A DNA stretch of 33,768 bases from the NCBI RefSeq assembly GCF_002735925.1, contig NZ_PEDL01000025.1, positions 1-33,768 on the forward strand, written 5' to 3'. The position numbers and the translations under genes were made by a program. Under the pieces are notes generated by a model. That model had not been told where the DNA came from. It did no database searches and was given only the letters and a program-made list of their open reading frames with translations. The stretch is from Sporanaerobium hydrogeniformans. Its GTDB lineage: Bacteria; Bacillota; Clostridia; Lachnospirales; Cellulosilyticaceae. The first letter of the stretch is position 1; each line of letters starts with the position of its first letter. Shown piece after piece: positions 15,983 to 25,200 of the stretch.

Positions 15983-16843
15983 CTTGTGCTGCTCTCTAAA
16001 TTCCTTAGGGGAGAGACCATACTCTTTTTTGAAAGCACGATAAAAGCTTGTGTAATCCTTAAAACCATATTGATGGTAGATTTGATTAAGAGGCATACCT
16101 GACAAGATACTGTTTTTACTAGCATGAATACGTTTTTTTAAGATATATTGATACAGTGAAATGCCCATATTATCTTTGAAAATATGGGAAATGTGATATT
16201 TACTAGCAAAAAAGAAATCTGCAAGGGTATCTAGTCCTAAATCTTCACCTAAATGGCTATTGATATAATCACAAATATTTAAATAGAGTGCATTGCCATG
16301 AGAAGGTGAAACCTGATGAAGCATATTGTAGGTCATACGGTTAAGCAGTATTAAAAAGGTACATAAAAGAAGCTGAATATGCACTTCATGAAAAGGATGG
16401 TGCCCCCTTGTATCTTCTAAGAGTTGTAATAAGGCACCTTGAATTTGTTGATGAGAAATATAATCCAGTCGAAAATGATAGTTCTCGCTTTCAGAAACAT
16501 AGTTAAAGCTATAAGCAAAATCTTTGGACTTCTGGCAAAGCGTGTCCAGATAAGATTTACTTATCCAGAGTATAAGTCGACGATAAGGGGTATCATAAGA
16601 GTTGAAAATAGGATGATGAGGTTTACCAGGTGGGATAAGTAAGTAATCACCAAATTGTAAGTTGTAAGTTTTTTGTTCTATTTTATAAGTAATATCACCC
16701 TCTATAAAAAAATAAATTTCATAGTAGTCATGGGTATGAGGGGAAACATGTTGGAGAGTTGCGTCGTTATAATAAAAAATCTCAAAGTCAGAAGACTTCA
16801 TATATTGCCTAGTATCAAACTCGGTATATAAATCTTTTTTCAT
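15956..16843 (-). CDS. AraC-family transcriptional regulator
   Basis: This 295-residue regulator has an N-terminal cupin-type sensor (about residues 20-90, with HVSPHTHDYYEIYFFIEGDI split over a typical His-rich beta strand pair, and FGDYLLIPPGKPH). The C-terminal domain carries two helix-turn-helix motifs (about residues 190-290: LDTLADFFFASKYHISHIFK, then IYHQYGFKDYTSFYRAFKKE). The family binds direct repeats as two phased contacts and usually activates sugar genes. It is divergent from the uronate genes, and the spacer carries a matching repeat pair that overlaps this gene's own -35. It therefore probably activates uxuA and controls itself in response to a uronate or related sugar. A weak TAGC-type ribosome site precedes the ATG; the start is supported by the family's N-terminal length. 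Confidence 0.88.
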   Translation of the reverse strand: MKKDLYTEFDTRQYMKSSDFEIFYYNDATLQHVSPHTHDYYEIYFFIEGDITYKIEQKTYNLQFGDYLLIPPGKPHHPIFNSYDTPYRRLILWISKSYLDTLCQKSKDFAYSFNYVSESENYHFRLDYISHQQIQGALLQLLEDTRGHHPFHEVHIQLLLCTFLILLNRMTYNMLHQVSPSHGNALYLNICDYINSHLGEDLGLDTLADFFFASKYHISHIFKDNMGISLYQYILKKRIHASKNSILSGMPLNQIYHQYGFKDYTSFYRAFKKEYGLSPKEFREQHKLPQDFKLT

Positions 16844-16907
16844 AAGCTACCTCATTATTTATTAATTTAAAAGCAAAATTTCACAAGAATGGCTAATTAT
16901 TGTATCT

Positions 16908-16936
16908 ATTATAAGGCATATTAAACAGAATCGCAA
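16908..16936 (-). promoter_or_regulatory. Promoter of the AraC-type gene
   Basis: On the minus strand, TTGCGA (16931-16936) and TATAAT (16908-16913) are spaced by 17 bases. The -35 lies inside operator repeat 1, so the regulator can occlude its own promoter. Confidence 0.6.
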
Positions 16937-16968
16937 GTTTTGCAATGCTTGTCGCAAGTCTTCCAATG
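16931..16968. promoter_or_regulatory. AraC-type operator: two direct repeats 21 bp apart
   Basis: TCGCAAGTTTTGCAATG (16931-16947) and TCGCAAGTCTTCCAATG (16952-16968) match at 15 of 17 positions, with a period of exactly 21 bp, two helical turns. The second copy runs up to the -35 region of the uxuA promoter, the classic place for AraC-type activation. The first covers the -35 of the regulator gene. Confidence 0.75.
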
Positions 16969-16994
16969 GTAATATGCGTAATATTGGATATAAT
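16966..16994 (+). promoter_or_regulatory. Activator-dependent promoter of the uxuA operon
   Basis: A perfect TATAAT lies at 16989-16994. At 17-base spacing the -35 position (16966-16971) reads ATGGTA, far from TTGACA, and overlaps the end of operator repeat 2. A strong -10 with a poor -35 next to the operator is what an activated promoter looks like. Confidence 0.6.
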
Positions 16995-17036
16995 AAAAGT
17001 ATATAAAAAAACACGCTCATTAACGGAGGAATTCAA

Positions 17037-18086
17037 ATGAAATTATCATTTAGATGGTATGGTGAAGACGATAAGGTAACTTTACAAAACATTAGACAAA
17101 TCCCAGGTATGAACTCTATTGTAACAGCTGTATATGATGTACCAGTAGGTGAAGTATGGAGTAGAGAGAGTATTGCTAGACTTAAACAATTAGTTGAAGA
17201 AAATGGATTAGCTTTTGATGTCATTGAAAGTGTACCAGTTCATGAAGATATTAAACTTGGTAAACCATCAAGAGATAAGTACATTGCAAACTACTGTGAA
17301 AATATTAGACGTTTAGGGGAAGCGGGCGTTAAATGTATTTGTTATAACTTCATGCCAGTATTTGACTGGACACGTACACAACTTGACCACGTATTACCAG
17401 ATGGCTCTACTTCTTTAGTTTACTACCAAGAACAAGTAGATGCAGTAAACCCATTAGAAAGTGATAGTGACTTAACTCTTCCAGGTTGGGATTCAAGCTA
17501 TACAAGAGATGAGCTTAAAGCAGTAGTAGCTGAGTACAATGCTATGACAGAAGATGACCTTTGGGATAACTTAAAATATTTCTTAGAAGCCATTATCCCA
17601 GTTGCGGCAGAATGCAATATCAATATGGCGATTCATGAAGATGATCCATGCTGGAGTATCTTTGGTCTTCCAAGAATCATTACCTGTGAAGAAAACCTTG
17701 ACCGTTTCTTAAAACTTGTAGATGATAGTCACAATGGTATTACACTTTGTACAGGTTCTTTAGGTTGTTCAAATAAGAATGATGTTGTAAAAATGGCAGC
17801 TAAATATGCAGCTATGGGGAGAATTCACTTCGTACACATGAGAAATGTAGCTGTTCTTGAAAACGGATTTGAAGAAAGAGCACACTTATCAAGCTGTGGT
17901 TCTTTAGATATGTTTGCCATTATGAAAGCTTTACATGACAATGGCTTTAAAGGCTATGTAAGACCAGATCACGGACGTATGATTTGGGGTGAAACAGGTC
18001 GTGCAGGTTATGGATTATACGATAGAGCATTAGGTGCAACTTATCTTAATGGTTTATGGGAAGCTATTGAAAAAATGAGCAAATAA
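17037..18086 (+). CDS. uxuA: Mannonate dehydratase
   Basis: This 349-residue cytoplasmic enzyme of the UxuA family dehydrates D-mannonate to 2-keto-3-deoxygluconate in the hexuronate pathway. The N-terminus [19 protein letters not shown], the [15 protein letters not shown] block, [13 protein letters not shown] and the metal-binding [15 protein letters not shown] and RPDHGR segments are all family hallmarks with the expected His, Cys and Asp ligands. Its length equals the family's usual size (about 350-360). GGAGG precedes the ATG. It is the first gene of a two-gene operon with an SDR oxidoreductase, under the AraC-type control region. The likely source of substrate is glucuronate side chains of xylan. 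Confidence 0.95.
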   Translation: MKLSFRWYGEDDKVTLQNIRQIPGMNSIVTAVYDVPVGEVWSRESIARLKQLVEENGLAFDVIESVPVHEDIKLGKPSRDKYIANYCENIRRLGEAGVKCICYNFMPVFDWTRTQLDHVLPDGSTSLVYYQEQVDAVNPLESDSDLTLPGWDSSYTRDELKAVVAEYNAMTEDDLWDNLKYFLEAIIPVAAECNINMAIHEDDPCWSIFGLPRIITCEENLDRFLKLVDDSHNGITLCTGSLGCSNKNDVVKMAAKYAAMGRIHFVHMRNVAVLENGFEERAHLSSCGSLDMFAIMKALHDNGFKGYVRPDHGRMIWGETGRAGYGLYDRALGATYLNGLWEAIEKMSK

Positions 18087-18110
18087 TGACTAAAGAAAGA
18101 GGTAAATAAG

Positions 18111-18959
18111 ATGAGTTTAGCATTTGGAACAGATTTAAATGGGAAAGTAGCTGTTGTAACAGGCGCTGGTGGTGTTCTTTGTGGTATGTTCGCAAAAACC
18201 CTTGCTAAATCAGGTGCAAAGGTAGCTGTACTTGACCTTAACGAAGAAGCAGCAGAAAGTGTAGCAAAAGAAATTGTAGCAGAAGGCGGCGTAGCAAAAG
18301 CTTACAAAGCTAACGTATTAGATAAAACAAACCTTGAAGAAGTACATGCAAAAGTACTCGTAGACTTAGGACCATGTGACCTTTTATTAAACGGTGCAGG
18401 TGGTAACAATCCTCGTGCAACAACAACTAAAGAATACTTTGAAATGGGCGATATTGAAGCAGATACTATTTCCTTCTTTGATTTAGATCAAGCAGGTGTA
18501 GAATTTGTATTTAACTTAAACTTCATTGGAACACTTCTTCCCTCACAAGTTTTTGCAAAAGATATGATCGGAAGAGAAGGCTGTAACATTATCAATGTTT
18601 CTTCTATGAATGCTTACACACCACTTACAAAGATTCCAGCATACAGTGGTGCTAAAGCAGCCATCAGTAACTTTACGCAATGGTTAGCAGTTCACTTCTC
18701 AAAGGTAGGTATTCGTGTAAATGCCATTGCACCAGGTTTCTTTGTAACCAAGCAAAATGAAAAACTTTTATTTAATGAAGACGGCAGCCCAACTGCTCGT
18801 TCACAAAAAATCTTAAATGCAACACCAATGGGACGTTATGGTGAAGCAGAAGAATTAAACGGTGCATTATTATTCCTTGCTAATAACGATGCAGCAGGTT
18901 TCGTAACAGGTGTTGTTATCCCAGTAGATGGCGGTTTCTCTGCTTACTCTGGTGTATAA
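18111..18959 (+). CDS. SDR-family D-mannonate/fructuronate oxidoreductase
   Basis: This short-chain dehydrogenase of 282 residues has an N-terminal NAD(P)-binding motif TGAGGVLCGMFA (about residue 18; classic TGxxxGxG), NGAGG (about 97), catalytic Ser in INVSSMNAY, and YxxxK as YSGAK. The C-terminal VIPVDGGFSAYSG is typical. It resembles the SDR that replaces UxuB in Bacillus-type hexuronate operons (YjmF) and would reduce fructuronate to mannonate, supplying the preceding enzyme. It starts 24 bases after uxuA with AGAGGT upstream, and the operon ends in a hairpin terminator 30 bases after the stop. The pathway role rests on the pairing with uxuA; the family is certain. Confidence 0.88.
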   Translation: MSLAFGTDLNGKVAVVTGAGGVLCGMFAKTLAKSGAKVAVLDLNEEAAESVAKEIVAEGGVAKAYKANVLDKTNLEEVHAKVLVDLGPCDLLLNGAGGNNPRATTTKEYFEMGDIEADTISFFDLDQAGVEFVFNLNFIGTLLPSQVFAKDMIGREGCNIINVSSMNAYTPLTKIPAYSGAKAAISNFTQWLAVHFSKVGIRVNAIAPGFFVTKQNEKLLFNEDGSPTARSQKILNATPMGRYGEAEELNGALLFLANNDAAGFVTGVVIPVDGGFSAYSGV

Positions 18960-18988
18960 AATCATGTTAAGTAAATAGATAAATAGTA

Positions 18989-19035
18989 AAAGTCTTATAA
19001 TGACTCTTTTAAGAGTGGTTATAAGACTTTTTTTA
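18989..19035 (+). terminator. Terminator of the uxuA operon (copy 1 of a repeated element)
   Basis: AAAGTCTTATAA (18989-19000) and TTATAAGACTTT (19019-19030) form a 12-bp stem capped by ACTCTT/AAGAGT, followed by TTTTT. An almost identical hairpin ends the rhamnose mutarotase gene at 26236-26280. Confidence 0.85.
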
Positions 19036-19284
19036 ATTAAATGAATCTATAATAAAAAAAACTAACTAAAAAAAATAAAAAAAACTAAATATAAAAAATA
19101 ATACAAAATATTATAAAATAATCAAAAAAATATATAAAAAATACATAAAATAACACATTAAACTTTTTAGATAAACCAAGTAAAATAAATTATATGTCTT
19201 TAAAAATACAAAAATAAGGAGGGATTGTATAGCAATTTAATAGTACATAATAACTAAAAAATAATGAGGAGGAAGAAGACAGAG
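19036..19284 (+). other. Extremely AT-rich leader before the large GH43 gene
   Basis: About 250 bases without a gene. 19040-19150 is almost entirely A and T, with repeated CTAA/AAAAAA runs. AACTTTTTAGATAAA (19161-19175) also occurs at 285-299, upstream of the sugar ABC operon. An AGGAGGG at 19217-19223 is not followed by a start codon at useful distance. No clear promoter can be picked out in such AT-rich DNA, but one must lie here because a terminator precedes it. Confidence 0.5.
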
Positions 19285-22200
19285 ATGCGTAAAAAAATAG
19301 TTACATTTTTGTTAGTATTTACATTAGTACTTAGTTATGTGCCTACAATATCTTATGCTACACAGGGAGGTAACCAGGTTTCAAATCCACTGATGTGGTC
19401 AGATGTACCAGATGTTTCTGTTATTAGGGTAGGGGATGTTTACTACATGAGCAGTACCACTATGCATATGAATCCCGGTGTTCCGATTATGAAATCTTAT
19501 GATTTAGTAAACTGGGAGATTGTAAATTATGTGTATGATGTGCTAGACACACAAACAGATGCACTAGCACTTAGGAATGGGGAAAATGCCTATGGAAAAG
19601 GCTCATGGGCAAGTAGTCTTAAATATCATGATGGTAAGTTTTATATAGCCTTTGCTTGCTATAATACAGGGAAAACGTATATATACCAAACTGATGATAT
19701 AGAAAATGGCCCATGGGAAAGGTCTGAACTTACAGGTGTCTATCATGACATGTCCCTTCAGTTTGATGAGGATGGGCGTGTCTATATGATTTATGGTGGA
19801 GGAGATATAAAGATTGTTGAACTTACGGAAGATGCATCAGCTATTAAATCAGGAACTGAAAAGGTTATTATTACAGATGCAAGTAAGGTAACAGGTATTA
19901 GTGGAGGTCTTGCTGAGGGGGCTCAGATATTTAAAGTAGATGGTAAATACTACTTATTCCTTATCACATGGCCAACAGGTAGTGAAAGGACTGTGTTATG
20001 TTATCGTGCAGATAATATCAATGGACCTTATGAGGGAAAAGTTGTCTTAAAGGATAAAGGAATTGCTCAAGGAGGTATTTTTGACACACCTGATGGTAAA
20101 TGGTACAGCATGTTATTCGGAGACAGAGGGGCTGTTGGAAGAATTCCTTATCTTGTTCCAGTAGAGTGGCAAGATGGATGGCCAGTATTTGGCATAGATG
20201 GTAAGGTACCTGATATGTTAGACATGGATGCTACTAAGCTAAATTTAAAAATTGTATCATCAGATGAATTTTATCAGTATCAACCTATGACTATGTCATT
20301 ATTGGGAGAAGAAGTATCAGAGTTAGTAGCACAAGAAACAAGAGAGGTAGTACCGAAGGAACTTATTGAAAATGGAGATTTTGAAGCTTCAACCATAGAA
20401 CCATGGACTAATAAAGATCCAGCAACACTTACTTTGACAAGCAGTGAGAAGTACAGTGGTTTACAGAGTTTATCTATTACAAATAGAACGGTTGGATCTT
20501 CTGGACCAATGCAAAGTTTAGCAGGTAAATTAAAGGCAGGTAATACCTATCAGTTTTCAGCTAAAGTTAAATATCTAGCAACAACCTCACAAGCCTTAGA
20601 TATTGAATTATTAGATACAGAGACTAGCCCAAGAGAAATGGTTCAAGATAAACAGTTCAACTTTTGTATTCAAACTAATCCATCTGATTGGCAGACTATC
20701 AAAGTCATAGGATCTAAGACAATTAACAAAGGAGAATGGGGCATTATAGAAGGTACATATACAATTCCTACTAATGCAGATGTGAGTAAGGGGTGTATTT
20801 TTATTGAAACACCATGGGCAGCTGCACCTACACAAGAAAAAGATCTTATGGATTTCTATGTAGATGAGGTCTCTTTCATGGATGTTACACCAGCCGAGGT
20901 AGAAGAAGGAGACTATGGAATCATTCAAAATGGAGGATTTGAAACAGGTCTAGATCCATGGACTGGTAACAGTGGAGCTAGTATAGAAGTAGTAGATGAT
21001 GTTTATTACAGTGGCTCTAAAAGTTTAAAGATTACAAATAGAAAAGATATTGCAGCTGGACCTAAACAAGATATTAAGGGTAAGGTACAAAGTGGCAAGC
21101 AATATAAGGTTTCAGCCAAAGTAAGATATAATGCAGGACCAGCAACTAGAAAATTTAATATGAATATTCAATCAGGAAATTGGGAAACTATCAAAAATAT
21201 GGCTTCTGCAACCATTACAAAGGGTGAATGGGGAAGCATAGAAGGAATATATACGATTCCTGTGGATATGAATGTGGATAATGCTGTTACGTTTATTGAA
21301 ACCTCATGGGTTCAAAATCCAGTAGCAGAAGATGACTGGATGGATTTTTATGTAGATGATATTTCCATTGTAGACATTACACCTGATCCCAATATTATTC
21401 AAAACGGAGGTTTTGAAAAAGGAAAAGAACCATGGATTGGTAATAGTGGAGCCACTATAACAGTAGTAGATGATGTTTATTACAGTGGCTCAAAAAGCTT
21501 AAAGATTAGTGGTAGAAATGATATTGCAGATGGACCAAGACAAGAGATTCCTGGAAAAGTAAAAAATGGTAGACAGTACAAGATTTCAGCAAAGGTAAGA
21601 TATGATGAAGGACCAGCAACTAGAAAATTTAATATGAATATTCAATCAGGAAATTGGGAAACTATCAAAAATATGGCATCTGGAACTATGAAAAAAGGTG
21701 AATGGGGAAGTATCGAGGGGGTATATACAATCCCAGATAATACAGATGTAGATAATGCTTTTATTTTTATTGAAACATCGTGGGCTCAAAACCCAACAGC
21801 TGAAAATGACTGGATGGATTTTTATGTAGATGATATTTCAATGATAGACGTGACACCAGAAAATGTAGATCAAGAACAACCTGGAGAAAATGACTATAAT
21901 GGTTCTGATTTAGCCTTGGTTTGGCAATGGAATCATAATCCAGATAATACAAAATGGTCTTTAACTGAGCGAACAGGCTATTTGAGACTTACAACAGGTA
22001 AGAAGAGTACGAGTATTTTAGATGCTAGAAATACACTTACACAAAGAACTTTTGGACCTGAATGCTCAGGAAGTATAGCCATGGATGTAAACAATATGAA
22101 GAATGGAGATTATGCAGGCCTTGCAGCTTTCCAAAATAAGTATGGCTATGTAGGCGTTAAAATGATTAATGGATCAAAGTCTATTGTTAGAGTAAATGGT

Positions 22201-25200
22201 AAAGGGGCTATTAATGATACAAAAGAAACAATAGAAGAAGTAGCAAGTATTCCACTTAATCAAAATAAAGTTTATTTTAAAGTTGACTTTGATTACAAAA
22301 ATAGAACAGATAAGGCATATTTTTACTATAGTTTAGATGGGACAAATTGGAGTGAGATAGGATCAGAACTGCAGCTTGAATATACTTTACCTCATTTCAT
22401 GGGATATCGTTTTGCATTATTTAATTATGCAACTAAAACAACAGGTGGGTATGTTGACTTTGATTACTTCAGAATAGAGGAGCAGGCCAGTGGCATACAG
22501 CCATCAGGAGTACTCTTAGGTGCCAACCTTTCTAATGTTTCTGATGTCCTAGGGGTGCAAAATACAGAATTTGAAGTACCACTCATGCTAGATGCATTGC
22601 CAGAAGGTGATTATACATCTATCTCAGCTTCACTTAATATTCCAAAAGAACTTGCAGTGACAGATGTTCTTTTTAACTCAGCTAATCTTTTAGGAGATAC
22701 ATCTTATACTTATTTAAATAATAGATTGCAACTTAGTGTAAAAGGAAATGCCATAAATGTTAGTAATCAAGAAAATGATAAATTATTTGCAACAATTAAG
22801 TTAAAAGTAACAGATTTTATTCCAAAAGATAAGACAGTTACCATCAATACAGATTACATTACTGTTCAAGGTTTAACAGCTGAAGGAGAAAGAGTTTCCT
22901 ATAAGGTTTCAGAAGCCGTATCAACGATAACCTTAAAAGCATTAGACACAGAGACGATTGGAAAAGTGCTAGGTTATTCTAACCCTCTTATCAGTCATAG
23001 ATTAGGTGCAGATCCCTATGCTATTACTTATAATGGTAGAGTATATATTTATATGTCAAGTGATGAATTTATGTATGATAACACAGGTAAGATTATAAAT
23101 AATACATTTTCAAATCTTAATAGAGTACTTATTATATCTTCTGATGATATGGTAAACTGGACAGATCATGGCTATGTTCCAGTAGCAGGCCCAAATGGTG
23201 TAGCAAAATGGGCTGTAGGTTCATGGGCTCCAGCAGCAGCGCATAAAAAAGTAGATGGTCAAGATAAATTCTTCTTATATTTTGCTAATGCAGCAGGAGG
23301 AATTGGGGTACTAGAAGGAGAGAGTCCAGTAGGGCCATGGAGTGATCCTCTTGGAAAGGCACTTATTACTAAAGCAACACCTGGGGTAGCCGATGTAGAA
23401 TGGCTATTTGATCCAGCAGTATTAGTTGATGATGATGGTACAGGATATCTCTACTTTGGAGGAGGTATTCCAAGTGGAAAAGATGCAAATCCAGAAACGG
23501 CTAGGGTAGTTCGATTAACAGATAATATGCTTGGTTTAGCTAGTGAAGTTGTTAAAATTTCTCCACCCTATTTATTTGAAGACTCTGGTATTCATAAGTA
23601 TAATGGTAAATATTATTACTCTTACTGTTCAAACTTTGCAGCAGGAGCACGTCCAGAAGGTTCACCTCCAGGAGGTGAGATTGCTTATATGGTAAGTGAT
23701 AATCCTATGGGACCATTTACTTATGTATCCTCTATTTTAAAGAATCCTTCTGTATTCTTTGGAGTAGGTGGCAACAACCACCATGCAATTTTTGAGTTCA
23801 ATGGACAATGGTATATTGTTTATCATGCTCAGACAGTATCCAAAGAGTTAGGTGTTGAACTAGGCTATCGATCACCACATATTAATAAGCTAGAATACTA
23901 TTCAGATGGTACGATTAAAAATGTTGCAGCAGATATGAAGGGTATAGCACAACTTAAATCGCTTAATCCATATATAAGGAATGAAGCAGAAACGATAGCT
24001 TGGAATGCAGGTATTGAGACAGAAATATGCAAGATGCCTAATGGACAAATAGCAACTAACATGAATGTCACAGCTATAAATAGTGGTGATTGGATTGCTG
24101 TAGCTAATGCAGAGTTTGGAGTAAGTGGAGCTACAAGTTTCGAAGCAAATATAGCTTCTACACAAGGTGGAGCTATAGAGATATATCTAGATCAACCATT
24201 TGGTGAGCCAATTGGAGTATTAGAAGTTAAATCTACAGGGGGAGAACAAGAATGGCAAGTAATGAATTGTGATGTAGAAGCTGTTAGTGGTATACATACG
24301 ATTTTCTTTAAATTCAACGGAACATCTTCAGGTAATCTATTTAACTTTGACTATTGGAAGTTTTTAGCTAAAGAAATTACTGCAGTTACAAATGTGAATT
24401 TAAGTGCAAGTACACTTAGTTTGGTAATAGGAGAGAGTAGTCAATTAAGGGCTACTGTTTTACCTGAAACTGCAACAAATACAAGTGTAACATGGACAAG
24501 TGATAACGAAAAAGTAGCTACAGTAGATCAAACAGGAAAGATAACAGCAGTTGGAGCAGGAACAGCAATTATTACTGTAACAACAGTTGATGGTAACAAA
24601 ACTTCAAATTGTGAAATAATTGTAAGACAAGAAGAAAGCGAAGTAGCCCTTTTAACAGGTCAAAATAGTACAGTTACAAGCGGGGGAAAATTCCAAGTAC
24701 CTATTACCCTTGCTAAGGCAAAAGATATGGGAAGACTAAAAGCAACAATTAAATATGATGAAAATCTATTAACGCTTAATAACGTAATCTTTGATGCTTT
24801 TAAAGTACAAGAATGTAATACACAAAACTTAGGAGAAATTGTATTTAATGCAGTTAATCCAGAAGGTTTACCAAATAATGATATAACAAAAATAATAACC
24901 TTAGACTTTACTGCTAAGGGTAATGTAACAAAGCAAATAACTACATCTATTATGTTTATCAACACAGAAGCAAATAGAGTGGGTAATACAGAAATCATGA
25001 CTGTAGAAACAAGTCCTACTATCATAACAATAAAAGCTAAATCTAGTGGAGGAAGTGATTCAGGTTCAGGAGGTGGCTCAGGAAGTGGGTCGGGCTCAAG
25101 TAATGGGTCTGGTACGCCATCAAAACCAGTTGTACCAGAAGAAAAACCACAAACACAGCCTAAACCAGTTATTACTCCAAATACTCATTTACAACCAGGT

